Of a stretch of 64,000 bases of DNA, positions 37,172-46,196 are shown piece by piece. The stretch covers positions 4,645,001-4,709,000 of the forward strand of contig NZ_CP006587.1 of the NCBI RefSeq assembly GCF_000737515.1. Reading direction: 5' to 3'. The notes under the pieces are model-generated. The model saw only the letters and a list, made by a program, of their open reading frames with translations. It did no database searches and was not told the origin of the DNA. Within the stretch, counting starts at the first letter, position 1, and each line of letters opens with the position of its first letter. The DNA comes from Hymenobacter sp. APR13. Lineage in GTDB: Bacteria > Bacteroidota > Bacteroidia > Cytophagales > Hymenobacteraceae. The translations under genes were made by a program, and so were the position numbers.

Positions 37172-37393
37172 TCAGCTAGTTGTTGCGGTTCCAGCCCTGC
37201 ACCCCGCTTCTGTAAAACAGCGGCTGGCCGTGCTCTCGGCCAGCTGCATGGCGCTGCCGATGATGAGCTTGGTGCCGCCGCCGAGGTTGAAGCGCAGGGC
37301 GGCGTAGTTGCCGATATACCACATGTCGTAGGCGCGCTGGGCGCGGGCGGACAGGCCCACCGCCAGCAGCAGACTCAGTAACAGCTTATGCAT
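37172..37393 (-). pseudogene. 5' fragment of a secreted surface protein gene
   Basis: Starts MHKLLLSLLLAVGLSARAQR (signal peptide) and then AYDMWYIGNYAALRFNLGGG, the usual beginning of the first beta-propeller or PKD region of large T9SS gliding-type proteins (xNMWYFGxxAGLxF). After about 50 residues the similarity stops and the frame ends, so only the start of the gene remains. Confidence 0.6.
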
Positions 37394-37781
37394 ACACCCC
37401 GACGGAAATAACGATAGGCTGGCCCCGGCCCAGTGGGCTCGCGGACGCAAACCTATAGCTATTTTCGGGCAGCTTCCACCGCCATCCTCCCGGCCGAGGC
37501 GGGCTGGAAGGCAGGGGATGAAGCACAATAAAACTTGTTTAAAGCAAATATTTGCCTTTTATTATACCATTTGCATGCATCACACGGTGATGTGATGCCA
37601 GCTCCTGCTGGCGGACTCGCCGCCCCTACCCGCATTCTTGCCAGCTATTTTAGCTGGGTAACGCACGCCGTCATGCCGGCCCACGTAAGGGCATAGGTGG
37701 GTAAAAACAGGTTTTTAATCCGATGTTACCAAGTAACACCCGGGCTTATGACCGGACGCCAAGCCGGCTTATCAAACAATT
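37394..37781. other. Gap ahead of umuD
   Basis: No gene. AT-rich in 37530-37580, with an 8-base hairpin GCATCACA-CGGTGA-TGTGATGC at 37577-37598. Confidence 0.4.
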
Positions 37782-37798
37782 TACTAATTATATTAGTA
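37782..37798 (+). promoter_or_regulatory. Palindrome upstream of umuD, candidate SOS operator
   Basis: TACTAAT-TAT-ATTAGTA is a perfect 7-3-7 inverted repeat, 34 bases before the umuD start and overlapping where the -33 element would be (a TAtaTTCC -7-like element is at about 37817). LexA sites are expected at umuD promoters, but the binding sequence of this organism's LexA is not known to me. Confidence 0.5.
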
Positions 37799-37831
37799 TA
37801 CTTGCCGTGTTCGCGCTATATTCCGCTCCGT

Positions 37832-38299
37832 ATGACCACCATCGAACTCTTTGACGTCGGCGAGCCGACTACCACGCTGTGGCTGCCCGTGTTTGCCTCC
37901 CTGGTGCCCGCCGGCTTCCCCTCACCGGCCTCCGACGAGCTGGAAGAGCTCTTTGACCTGAACCGCATCCTGTTCCGCCACCCCGAGGCCACGTACCTGA
38001 TCCGGGTGTCGGGCGAGAGCATGCAAGGAGCGGAAATCCACGCCGGCGACCTGCTGGCCGTCGACAAGCACCTCGAAGCCGACCACAACCACATCGTGGT
38101 GGCCGTGGTGGAGGGCGAGTGCACCGTCAAGCGCCTGGTGCGGCGCGGCACCAGCTGGTGGCTGCAGGCCGAAAACCCGGCCTACGCCGACTACGAAATC
38201 ACCGAGCCCGACAACCTGCGCATCTGGGGCGTGGTCACCCACGTCGTGCACGAGCTCATCCCCGGCAAGCTCACCGCCCTGCTCCGCAGCCGCGACTGA
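37832..38299 (+). CDS. umuD: UmuD-like S24 peptidase, subunit of error-prone polymerase V
   Basis: A 155-residue protein. The self-cleavage site is Ala27-Gly28 (VPAGFPSP); the catalytic Ser63 is in SGESM and Lys100 in TVKRL, the correct spacing for the S24 family. RecA filaments induce cleavage, giving UmuD' that joins UmuC for translesion synthesis. The start at 37832 was chosen because it gives the usual MTTIELF-type beginning close to the cleavage site. umuC follows after about 110 bases. Confidence 0.93.
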   Translation: MTTIELFDVGEPTTTLWLPVFASLVPAGFPSPASDELEELFDLNRILFRHPEATYLIRVSGESMQGAEIHAGDLLAVDKHLEADHNHIVVAVVEGECTVKRLVRRGTSWWLQAENPAYADYEITEPDNLRIWGVVTHVVHELIPGKLTALLRSRD

Positions 38300-38411
38300 A
38301 TACCCTCATACAGCACGTCCTGCCTGATCTGGCGTCCGCCTGTTGGAGCATCTCTACTGCTTCGTTGCGCCTAAGCACCAAGCACTAACAACTATCCACT
38401 ACCAACTACCC

Positions 38412-39728
38412 ATGTACGGCCTTGTCGACGGCAACAACTTCTACGTCAGCTGCGAGCGGGTCTTCCAGCCCCGCCTCGACGGCCGCCCCGTGGTGGTCTT
38501 ATCAAACAACGACGGCAACGTGGTAAGCCGCTCGGCTGAGGCCAAGCAGCTGGGCATTGCCATGGGCGCCCCGTTCTTCGAGGTGCGCGAGCTGCTGCGC
38601 CGTTACCAGGGCCAGGCCCTGAGCTCCAACTACGCCCTCTATGGCGACATGAGCCGCCGCGTCATGGCCCGCCTCGCCGACCAGGTGCCGGCCGTGGAGG
38701 TCTACAGCATCGACGAAGCCTTCCTGGACCTGCACGGCCTTACAGCCTTCTGCGGCACGCTCGACGCCCGCGCCCAGCGCCTGCGCCAGGACGTGCTGCG
38801 CTGCACCGGCATTCCCACCTGCGTGGGCATGGGCCCCACCAAGACCCTGGCCAAGGTCGCCAACCGCCTGGCCAAGAAGTACCCCGAGCTGCAGGGCGTC
38901 CTGCGCCTCGACACCGAGAGCCGCCGCGAGCGGGCGTTGCGGGCCCTGCCCGTGGAGGACGTCTGGGGCATCGGGCGCCAGTACGCCGGCAAGCTGCACG
39001 CCCACGGCCTGCGCACGGCCTGGGACCTGAGCCAGGTGTCCGAGGCCTGGGCCCGCGGGCAGCTGGGCGGGGTGGTGGGCTGGCGGCTGGTGCAGGAGCT
39101 GCGCGGCCAGTCCTGCCAGGACCTGAACCCATCGGAGGACGGCACGCTGGCCCGCCAGAGCCTGAGCTGCTCCCGCAGCTTCGGCCAGCGCCTCACTGCC
39201 TTCGACGACCTGTGGGGCGCGGTGAGCACCTACCTGAGCCGCGCCGCCGAGAAGCTGCGCGCCCAGGGTGATCAGGCCCACATCCTCACCGTGTACCTCA
39301 GTCAGGACCGCTACGACAGCCGCGTGCCGCCGCCCTACACCCGCTCGGCCACGCTCACGCTGCCCGGCAGCCCCACCTCCGACACGCTCCAGCTGCTGGC
39401 ATACGGCCGCCGCCTGCTGGAGCGGGTCTACGAGCCCGGCCGCCTCTATGTGAAGGCCGGGGTGGTACTCGACGGCCTGGAGCCCCCCGGCCGCGGCCGG
39501 CAGCTCGACCTGTTCGCGCCCGCTGCCGCCGCTCTGGCCCCCGACGCGGGCCGCGCGCAGCAGCTTATGCGCACCCTGGACGCCCTGAACCGGCAGTTCG
39601 GCCGCGGCACGGTGCGGCCGGCGGCCACCATCACGCCCGCCGGCCAGCCCGCGCCCTGGCAGGGAAATGCCCGGCACCGCAGCCCGGCTTACACCACCCG
39701 GTTTGAGGACATGCTGGTGGTGGGCTGA
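38412..39728 (+). CDS. umuC: UmuC, Y-family DNA polymerase V catalytic subunit
   Basis: A 438-residue Y-family polymerase. MYGLVDGNNFYVSCERVF has the first catalytic Asp (Asp6); VYSIDEAFLDL holds the second carboxylate pair; PTCVGMGPTKTLAKVANRLA is the fingers/thumb region and ALPVEDVWGIGRQYAGKL the helix-hairpin-helix. The C-terminal little-finger domain ends with DLFAPAAA, close to the QxxLF clamp-binding motif (RQLDLF). Carries out error-prone bypass of DNA damage. Encoded with umuD; a partial umuD copy lies at 17.4 kb. Confidence 0.95.
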   Translation: MYGLVDGNNFYVSCERVFQPRLDGRPVVVLSNNDGNVVSRSAEAKQLGIAMGAPFFEVRELLRRYQGQALSSNYALYGDMSRRVMARLADQVPAVEVYSIDEAFLDLHGLTAFCGTLDARAQRLRQDVLRCTGIPTCVGMGPTKTLAKVANRLAKKYPELQGVLRLDTESRRERALRALPVEDVWGIGRQYAGKLHAHGLRTAWDLSQVSEAWARGQLGGVVGWRLVQELRGQSCQDLNPSEDGTLARQSLSCSRSFGQRLTAFDDLWGAVSTYLSRAAEKLRAQGDQAHILTVYLSQDRYDSRVPPPYTRSATLTLPGSPTSDTLQLLAYGRRLLERVYEPGRLYVKAGVVLDGLEPPGRGRQLDLFAPAAAALAPDAGRAQQLMRTLDALNRQFGRGTVRPAATITPAGQPAPWQGNARHRSPAYTTRFEDMLVVG

Positions 39729-39805
39729 GCCACGCCGGGCAAGGGGGTTATCATGGCGGCAGTATATTTCAGCTGCAAAACCCTTTCTTACCTATTTCCC
39801 CCTTT

Positions 39806-40054
39806 ATGTTCAAAGCGTTACTCCTGGCCGGCTCCCTGTTCCTGACCAGCGCGTCCCTGCCCGCCCGGCTTTCCGCTCCGACCACCCACCGCACCACCAC
39901 TGCAGCGGTCTACGTGTGCATGAGCAAGGGCTCCGTGGCGTACCATTCCACCAACGAGTGCGCCGGCCTGAACCGGTGCAACCACGAGGTGCAGAGCATG
40001 TCCACCACCGCGGCGGAGGAGCTCGGCAAGCGCGCCTGTCTGAAGTGCTTTTAA
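39806..40054 (+). CDS. Small secreted Cys-rich protein
   Basis: An 82-residue protein with a signal peptide (LLLAGSLFLTSASLPA) and a compact domain VYVCMSKGSVAYHSTNECAG, LNRCNHEVQSMSTTAAEELG, KRACLKCF. The YHxxxxCxGLxxC pattern is found in many small Bacteroidota exported proteins of unknown role; the Cys may bind metal or form disulfides. Confidence 0.75.
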   Translation: MFKALLLAGSLFLTSASLPARLSAPTTHRTTTAAVYVCMSKGSVAYHSTNECAGLNRCNHEVQSMSTTAAEELGKRACLKCF

Positions 40055-40102
40055 CCGGTCCTGCGGCGGCATAGCCTCTCCTACCACGCTGCCCGGCAGC
40101 TG

Positions 40103-40130
40103 CAACGGCTACCCATTGGGTAGCCGTTTG
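40103..40130 (+). terminator. Hairpin terminator
   Basis: CAACGGCTACCC-ATT? arms pair as CAAACGGCTACCCA type: CAACGGCTACC with GGTAGCCGTTTG, followed by CTTTT. Behind the small secreted protein gene. Confidence 0.75.
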
Positions 40131-40291
40131 CTTTTCCGGTGGCAAGGCCGGGCGGCTCCCGGCTATGTGTCCTTTCTGTTACGAATGCGGTGGCAGTGCC
40201 GGCAGTGCCAGGCGGCAGGGGTAGCTTTGTAGGATTTTTCGTGCCCACCCCGCCCGCTTTCCCTGCACACCTACTTTTACTTTTTCGTTTA

Positions 40292-41605
40292 ATGCCCGTT
40301 CACTTAACTGGCCGGCGCCCCCGCACGGGGCTGCTGCTGACCCTGCTGTGCCTGCTGGCCCCCGCCGCCTGGGCCCAGACCACCACGGAGTCCTTTGACT
40401 CCGGCACCAAGCCCACCTACCCGGCCGCGCCCGTGCCCCTTGCCACCGGCTCCTGGATCTTTGACGACGCCCTGCTCGGCACCGACGCCCAGGACCACCG
40501 CGCCGGCGCCCAGGCTGCCCGCCTGCAGCAGGCCGGCACGCTGACCATGGACTTCTTCCTGCCCGATGGCGCCAGCACCGTCAGCGTGCAGCACGCCGCC
40601 TACGGCACCGACGCCACCAGCGCCTTCGAGCTCTGGTACCAGACCCAGGGCTGCGACACCTGGGTGCGGGCCGGACAGCCGGTGGTGGCCACCACCTACA
40701 GCCTGCAGACGGCCTCCTTCCCGGTCAACGTGCCCGGCGGCCTGCGCTTCCAGCTGCGCAAGGTCACCGGCGGCAGCGCCCGCCTCAACCTCGACAACTT
40801 CACCGTCACGGCATTCACCACCACGGCCCCGCCGCCCCCGGTGGCCGGCGACAACCAGCACCTGACCATGGGCAACCCCAGCGGGGCCGTGGCCGACCTG
40901 GGCATGCCCACCAACTACCTGCTGGAAAAGACGCAGTACGCGCTGTCCTACCACCGCGACCGGGGCACGCCTAACTGGGTGAGCTGGTACCTGGCCCCCG
41001 TGTGGATCGGCTCGGCCTCCCGCCAGAACGACTTCCGTGCCGACCCCACGCTGCCCGCCGGCTGGTACCAAGTGGGCAGCGGCAGCTACTCGGGCTCGGG
41101 CTTCGACCGGGGCCACAACTGCCCCTCGGCCGACCGCACCAGCACCGTGGCCGACAACTCGGCCACGTTCCTGATGACCAACATGATTCCCCAGGCCCCC
41201 AACAACAACCAGCAGAGCTGGGCCGACCTGGAGAACTACGGCCGCACGCTGGTGGATGCCGGCAACGAGCTCTACATCATCATGGGCGCCTACGGCAAGG
41301 GCGGCACCGGCTCGGCCGGCTACGCCGAAACCCTCGACCAGGGCCGCGTGCAGGTACCCCGCCGCGTGTGGAAGGTCATCGTGGTGCTGCCCCGTGGCAC
41401 CAACGACGTGAGCCGCGTCTCGGCCGCCACCCGCATTATCGCCATCGACACGCCCAACGACAACGGCATGGTCCGGGGCTGGGGCCAGTACCGCACCAGC
41501 GTCGACGCCATTGAGGCCGCCACCGGCCTCGACCTGCTCTCGGCCCTGCCCACCAGCGTGCAGCAGGTGGTGGAGGCCCAGGTCGACAGCGGCCCCACCA
41601 ACTAG
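40292..41605 (+). CDS. Secreted DNA/RNA non-specific endonuclease (NUC1)
   Basis: A 437-residue exported nuclease. Residues 1-30 are a signal peptide ending AAWAQ; about 35-195 form a beta-sandwich choice-of-anchor-like domain (ELWYQTQGCDTWVRAGQPVV); from about 205 the NUC1 domain begins, with SYHRDRGTPNWVSWYLAPVW, the catalytic DRGHNCPSADRT, and the Mg-binding NMIPQAPNNNQQSWADLENY. It cleaves DNA and RNA outside the cytoplasm, possibly for nutrient phosphate or biofilm DNA turnover. No T9SS tail is seen in this one. Confidence 0.93.
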   Translation: MPVHLTGRRPRTGLLLTLLCLLAPAAWAQTTTESFDSGTKPTYPAAPVPLATGSWIFDDALLGTDAQDHRAGAQAARLQQAGTLTMDFFLPDGASTVSVQHAAYGTDATSAFELWYQTQGCDTWVRAGQPVVATTYSLQTASFPVNVPGGLRFQLRKVTGGSARLNLDNFTVTAFTTTAPPPPVAGDNQHLTMGNPSGAVADLGMPTNYLLEKTQYALSYHRDRGTPNWVSWYLAPVWIGSASRQNDFRADPTLPAGWYQVGSGSYSGSGFDRGHNCPSADRTSTVADNSATFLMTNMIPQAPNNNQQSWADLENYGRTLVDAGNELYIIMGAYGKGGTGSAGYAETLDQGRVQVPRRVWKVIVVLPRGTNDVSRVSAATRIIAIDTPNDNGMVRGWGQYRTSVDAIEAATGLDLLSALPTSVQQVVEAQVDSGPTN

Positions 41606-41683
41606 GCGGCTGCGGCCCGGCCCCCGGCTCACTTGCCCGGGGCGCATTTCGGTTTTTCCCCTTTCCCTGACTTTCCCTGCCTT

Positions 41684-44600
41684 ATGGCTCGTTCCTATAC
41701 CTCGTTCTCCCGCCTGCTCACGGCCCTGCTGCTGCTGCTGAGTCTGGGCGCCCGCGCCCAGTTGCAGCTCACCGGCCCGGCCGCCGTCACCCAGGACTTC
41801 AGCGCCCTGGCCACCAGCGGCACGGCCACGCTGCCCGCCGGCTTCCAGCTGGCCGGCGGCACCAGCCCCGTTTACGGCAACACGTCCAACACCAGCGCCA
41901 CCACCCAGGCCGGCGGCACCTCCGGCACCGGGGCGCTGAGCGGCTCCTCCTCCGGCGGGGCTTACAACTTCGCGCCCGGCGTCACGTCCTCCGCCACCGA
42001 CCGGGCCCTGGGCTTTCTGTCCTCCGGCAGCTACAGCTCCCCGCGCAGCATCCTGCTGGCCGTGCGCAACAGCACGGGCCAGACCCTGACCGACCTGGGC
42101 GTGGCCTTCGACATCGAGAAGTACCGCACCGGCACCCGCGCCTTCGACTGGCAGTTCTACACCAGCCCCGACGGCAGCACCTGGTCGCTGGTAACTGACG
42201 GCTCGCAGAGCTACGCGGCCGACGCGGCCGTTGCTGTGCTCAACCCGCCCGCCAGCCTCAGCAAGGCCGCGACGCTGAGCGCCCTGAACCTGGCCGACGG
42301 CGGCACGCTCTACCTGCGCTGGTCGTACGTGGGCAGCGGCGGCAGCACCAACGCCCAGGCCCTGGGCCTGGACAACCTGGTGCTCACGCCCACGCTCTCG
42401 GGCACCCCGGCCCCGGCCGCCATCACCACCGGCCCCATCACCGGCAGCCCGTTCTGCGCCGCCGGCAGCGGCGCGGCCGTCGCCGTGCCCTTCACGCTCA
42501 CCGGGGGCCTGACCGGCACCTTCGCCGCCCAGCTTTCCGACGCCGCCGGCGCGTTTTCGGCGGACCTGACCCGGAACCTGATCGGCACCGGCACCAGCTC
42601 CCCGCTGGCTGCCACCATTCCGGCCGGCACGGCCGCCGGCACCGGCTACCGTATCCGCGTGGTGCAGGCCTCATCCGCCACCATCGGCAGCCCCAACGGC
42701 GCCAACCTGACCGTCGCCACTGCGCCCGCCACCAACGGCGTTACGCTCGCGCCCGCCACGGACCAAAGCCTGACCACCACCGGCACGGGCGCGGCCATCA
42801 CGGCCACGCCGTCCATGCCGTCGTCCTTTACCTGGCTGTATTCAACCAGCAGCGACGGCCCGTTCACCACCGTTATTAGTGGGGCCACCGCCGCCAGCTA
42901 CACGCCCCGCGGGGCCGACTTCGGCGGTGCCGGCACCTATTACCTCGTGGCCCGGGCCACCAGCACCTGCGGCAGCGTCGCGGGCACCAGCGCCCCGGTG
43001 ACGCTCACCGTGAAAACGCCCACGCCCAGTGTAACGGCCACCCCTAGCCCCGTGCCCGACTTCGGCAGTGTGCCGGTGGGCACGCCCTCGGCCGCCCGCC
43101 CGGTGACGCTCAGCGGCCGCAATTTGGGCGGTGATGTGACGCTCACGCCCCCTGCGGGCTTCCAGCTGCGCACCGGCACCACGGCCTTCTCCTGCGCGGC
43201 GCTGACGCTGCCCGTCAGCGGCGGCTCGCTCACGACAACCGTCGAGGTGCGCTTCGTGCCGGCAGCGGCGCAGGCCTACAGCGGCGTGATTACGCTCACC
43301 AGCCCCGACGCGGCCCTGCTCGACGGCATTGCCGTGTCGGGCACCGGCGTGGCCCCGGCCTACCCGCCCAGCCTGAGCACGGCCGCCGTATCAGCCGTTA
43401 CCAGCACCACGGCCACGGCCGGCGGCACCGTCCTCGACGAGGGCGGCCGCCCCGTCACGGCGCGCGGAGTGGTCTACGCCCCCACCGAGGCCCCCACCAC
43501 CCAGGATGACTTCACCCAGGACGGCACCGGCACTGGCTCGTTCGGCAGCGCCCTCACCGGCCTGACGCCCGGCACCACCTACTACGTGCGCGCTTACGCC
43601 ACCAACGCCCAGGGCACCAGCTACGGGGAGCAACGCAGCTTCACCACCGCGGCCGTATCGCTGGCCGCCGAGCCCACCCAGGGCTCGACTCTCACGGCCA
43701 CCGCCGTGGCGCCCACCAGCGTCACGCTCGCCATCAGCGGGGGCGACGGAGCTAAAAAGCTGCTGCTCGTCACGCCCGGTCCGGCCCTGAGCTTCCAGCC
43801 TGCCGACGCCACCACCTACCTGGCCAACACCGTCTTCGGCCAGGGCGACCAGCCCGCCCCCAGCGTCTACGTAGTGGCAGCTGCCGCCACGGCCAGCGTC
43901 ACCGTCACCGGCCTCTCGGCCAGCACCGAGTACACTTACATGGTGTTCGACTATAACGACGACAACACCAGCGGGGCCGAGAACTACCTGCTCACGCCCG
44001 CCGGCGAGCTGACCCTGTCCACGCCCGCCCCGCCGGCCGGGCTGCTGCTGGCCGATAACTTCGACTACTCGGCCGGCGACCGGCTCACCGCCCACGGCTG
44101 GATGGCCCACAGCGCGCCCGGCACCAACGCCATTCTGGTCAGCACTTCCGGCCTGAGCTACGGCGGCTACGACGCCGATGCAGCCGGCCGGCCCGCCGCC
44201 GCGAATGCCGCGGCATCGCTCGCCGCCTCGGGGGAGGACGTTAGCCGCCCCTTCCCCAGCCAGGGTGCTGGCACGGCCGTGTACGCCTCGCTGCTGGTGA
44301 GCGTGAATGCGGTAACCACGGCCGACTACTTCTTCCACCTCGGGCCCGACCCTCTCAGCACCACCTTCCGCGGCCGCCTCTACGTCCGGCCCGCCGCCAC
44401 CGCCGGCAAGATCCAGTTCGGCGTGGCGGGCAGCGGCACCATCCAGTACGCCGCTGCCGAGTACGACCTGAAGCAGACGTACCTGCTGACGGTGCGCTAC
44501 GTGTTTGGCCCATCGGGCACGGAAACCCGCCTCTACGTGAATCCAGGTCAAGCGGAGCCCGCCACGGCCGACGCCACCAGCACGGAGGCCGCCAGCTCGG

Positions 44601-45289
44601 CTCCCGCCAACCTCGGCTCGGTGGTCCTGCGCCAGAGTTCCAACACCACCCAGCTGCTGGTCGACGGCCTGCGCGTGGCCACCAGCTACAACGCCGCCCG
44701 GGCCTTCTCGGCCGCCCCGCTGCCCGTAACGCTCACCGCCTTCAGCGCCAGGCGCACCGGTGCCGGGGTGCAGCTGCAGTGGGCCACGGCCCAGGAGCTG
44801 AACGCCCGCACCTACCACGTGGAGCGCAGCACAGATGGGCGCACGTTCACCCGCGTAGCGGCGCAGCCCACCGCCGGCACCACCACCCAGGCCCGGCGCT
44901 ACGCGGCGCTGGATGCCAGCGCCCCGGCCCGCCAGCTCTACTATCGCCTCGCCCAGGAAGACACCGACGGCACGCTGCACTACAGCAGCGTGGTGAGCGT
45001 GGCCGCCGGCCTGGGCACGCCCGCCGCGGCCCTCACCGTGGCCCCGAACCCCGCCGACCCGGCGCGACCCGTCACGCTGCTGCTCACCGGCCGCGCCGGC
45101 CAGGCCCTGACGCTGCAGCTGCTCGACAACGCCGGGCGCCTGCACCACACCCAGGCCCTGCGCCCGCTGACCGATGCCGAGCAGTTCCCGCTGACGCTGC
45201 CCGCTAATCTGCCCGCAGGCACGTATGTGCTGCGCGTCACCGGTGCCGGCAGCCAGCCCCTGCACACCCGTCTCGTGCTGGTGCGCTAG
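41684..45289 (+). CDS. Large T9SS-exported multidomain surface protein
   Basis: A 1,201-residue protein: signal peptide ending GARAQ, a choice-of-anchor region (FDWQFYTSPDGSTWSLVTDG), Ig-like repeats, a Spondin/HYDIN-like segment (VPDFGSVPVGTPSAARPVTL), a fibronectin-like domain with ALTGLTPGTTYYVRAYATNA, a lectin-like region around 790-1000, and the T9SS C-terminal signal starting PNPADPARPVTLLLTGRAGQ and ending LHTRLVLVR. The tail sends it through the type IX system to the surface. Domains are assigned by pattern; the ligand is unknown. Confidence 0.85.
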   Translation: MARSYTSFSRLLTALLLLLSLGARAQLQLTGPAAVTQDFSALATSGTATLPAGFQLAGGTSPVYGNTSNTSATTQAGGTSGTGALSGSSSGGAYNFAPGVTSSATDRALGFLSSGSYSSPRSILLAVRNSTGQTLTDLGVAFDIEKYRTGTRAFDWQFYTSPDGSTWSLVTDGSQSYAADAAVAVLNPPASLSKAATLSALNLADGGTLYLRWSYVGSGGSTNAQALGLDNLVLTPTLSGTPAPAAITTGPITGSPFCAAGSGAAVAVPFTLTGGLTGTFAAQLSDAAGAFSADLTRNLIGTGTSSPLAATIPAGTAAGTGYRIRVVQASSATIGSPNGANLTVATAPATNGVTLAPATDQSLTTTGTGAAITATPSMPSSFTWLYSTSSDGPFTTVISGATAASYTPRGADFGGAGTYYLVARATSTCGSVAGTSAPVTLTVKTPTPSVTATPSPVPDFGSVPVGTPSAARPVTLSGRNLGGDVTLTPPAGFQLRTGTTAFSCAALTLPVSGGSLTTTVEVRFVPAAAQAYSGVITLTSPDAALLDGIAVSGTGVAPAYPPSLSTAAVSAVTSTTATAGGTVLDEGGRPVTARGVVYAPTEAPTTQDDFTQDGTGTGSFGSALTGLTPGTTYYVRAYATNAQGTSYGEQRSFTTAAVSLAAEPTQGSTLTATAVAPTSVTLAISGGDGAKKLLLVTPGPALSFQPADATTYLANTVFGQGDQPAPSVYVVAAAATASVTVTGLSASTEYTYMVFDYNDDNTSGAENYLLTPAGELTLSTPAPPAGLLLADNFDYSAGDRLTAHGWMAHSAPGTNAILVSTSGLSYGGYDADAAGRPAAANAAASLAASGEDVSRPFPSQGAGTAVYASLLVSVNAVTTADYFFHLGPDPLSTTFRGRLYVRPAATAGKIQFGVAGSGTIQYAAAEYDLKQTYLLTVRYVFGPSGTETRLYVNPGQAEPATADATSTEAASSAPANLGSVVLRQSSNTTQLLVDGLRVATSYNAARAFSAAPLPVTLTAFSARRTGAGVQLQWATAQELNARTYHVERSTDGRTFTRVAAQPTAGTTTQARRYAALDASAPARQLYYRLAQEDTDGTLHYSSVVSVAAGLGTPAAALTVAPNPADPARPVTLLLTGRAGQALTLQLLDNAGRLHHTQALRPLTDAEQFPLTLPANLPAGTYVLRVTGAGSQPLHTRLVLVR

Positions 45290-45314
45290 AACAGGCGACG
45301 CACACACATGCCCC

Positions 45315-45353
45315 AAACAGAAACGGCCACCCATTGGGTGGCCGTTTCTGTTT
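45315..45353. terminator. Long palindromic terminator
   Basis: AAACAGAAACGGCCACCCA and TGGGTGGCCGTTTCTGTTT form a nearly loopless 18-base stem behind the large T9SS gene. Confidence 0.9.
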
Positions 45354-45559
45354 GAGGCCGCTACTACACCGGATAACTCCCTTGTGAAAAGGACAGAGGC
45401 TGCTGTCTTCAGGAAAAGCATCCGGCAGTGTGGACAAGGCAGGTCAACAGCACGGCTGCCTGAGTTATAGCGGAAGGCTACTCAATTACTACCTGCCTGG
45501 AGATAATGCCGGTGGCGTGGCGCCAGCAATGTGTAGCGTACAGGGATAATACACTATCC

Positions 45560-45727
45560 CTAAATCAATCCTAGTCTTCGTGCTTCGTCCTTGATGAGCA
45601 AGCGCACTAAAGCAGAAAAACCAAGTCCTCGCTCTTTGGCAACCCGTTCAGCAAGCTCCTTTTCCTCAACTGTGACCTCTAGACCTACCTGCTTTTTACC
45701 TGTTCGCTCGGACTTATCTTTTTTCAT
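45560..45727 (-). CDS. Ribbon-helix-helix-type small protein
   Basis: A 55-residue protein MKKDKSERTGKKQVGLEVTV, EEKELAERVAKERGLGFSAL, VRLLIKDEARRLGLI. The strand KQVGLEVTV and two helices fit an Arc/MetJ or CopG-type DNA-binding dimer, as in antitoxins; FSALVRLLIKDEA matches the SFAAYVRLLIAKD helix of the TnpB-element protein at 15,948. No toxin gene is next to it. Flanked upstream by three sets of inverted or direct repeats that look like operators. Confidence 0.7.
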   Translation of the reverse strand: MKKDKSERTGKKQVGLEVTVEEKELAERVAKERGLGFSALVRLLIKDEARRLGLI

Positions 45728-45746
45728 GAAGTAAATATAAAGGCGC

Positions 45747-45836
45747 TGATACCCTTGTATCAATATAATTATGGTATTCTATGAAAGACACTCTTGTTAT
45801 ACCATAAAAATATTGGTACTTTTATGGTACTCATAA
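45747..45836 (-). promoter_or_regulatory. Cluster of operator-like repeats upstream of the RHH gene
   Basis: TGATAC-CCTT-GTATCA (45747-45762) is a perfect 6-4-6 palindrome; TTATGGTAT (45769-45777) and ATACCATAA (45799-45807) form a 9-base inverted repeat; TTGGTACT and ATGGTACT repeat directly further on. A GGTAC/GGTAT core is shared, as for a repressor binding several half-sites. Confidence 0.5.
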
Positions 45837-45864
45837 TGAGTAACCCAACCGATAGTAGGCAAAA

Positions 45865-45892
45865 GAGGCCAGCCGCTGAAACGACTGGCCTC
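45865..45892. terminator. Hairpin, possible terminator
   Basis: GAGGCCAG and CTGGCCTC pair across a 12-base loop; A-rich on the left side, so it may end minus-strand transcripts. Confidence 0.5.
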
Positions 45893-45956
45893 CGATATAG
45901 CACCTGTTAGCGCAGGCACTACGGTAGGGTTCTTACAAACCTTATCGCAAAAGTAC

Positions 45957-46196
45957 ATGAAAACTCATGTAACCAGGCAGCCTGTGCCTGGAGAGCTTCG
46001 GCACGCCCTGTCGGCCGCATTTTTCGGCAACCCGCTCTTTTCTCCGCTGGAGCAGCTGCTGGCCAACCACCGCATCCACGAATGTGAGGATACCGGGCAG
46101 CTCACCTACTGGCTGGCCGAGCTGCCCGCTGTGCTGGCCCGCCGCCAGGCAGCCACCTTCTCCACTCCTACTGCCTCGGCCAGCCATGTGGTATAG
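45957..46196 (+). CDS. Hypothetical protein with HECEDTG motif (set gene 1)
   Basis: A 79-residue protein starting MKTHVTRQPVPGELRHALSA, with FSPLEQLLANHRIHECEDTG and then QLTYWLAELPAVLARRQAAT. The HECEDTG phrase recurs in a decayed copy at 17.6 kb. No family is known to me. The stop overlaps gene 2 by 11 bases, showing translational coupling. Confidence 0.65.
   Translation: MKTHVTRQPVPGELRHALSAAFFGNPLFSPLEQLLANHRIHECEDTGQLTYWLAELPAVLARRQAATFSTPTASASHVV

Noticed and set aside
38502..39677. A 391-codon minus-strand frame opposite umuC
   Set aside because: Antisense shadow of a clearly recognisable polymerase gene.
43391..45421. A 676-codon minus-strand frame opposite the large T9SS gene
   Set aside because: Gly/Ala/Arg-rich low-complexity shadow; the plus-strand gene has signal peptide, domains and sorting tail.
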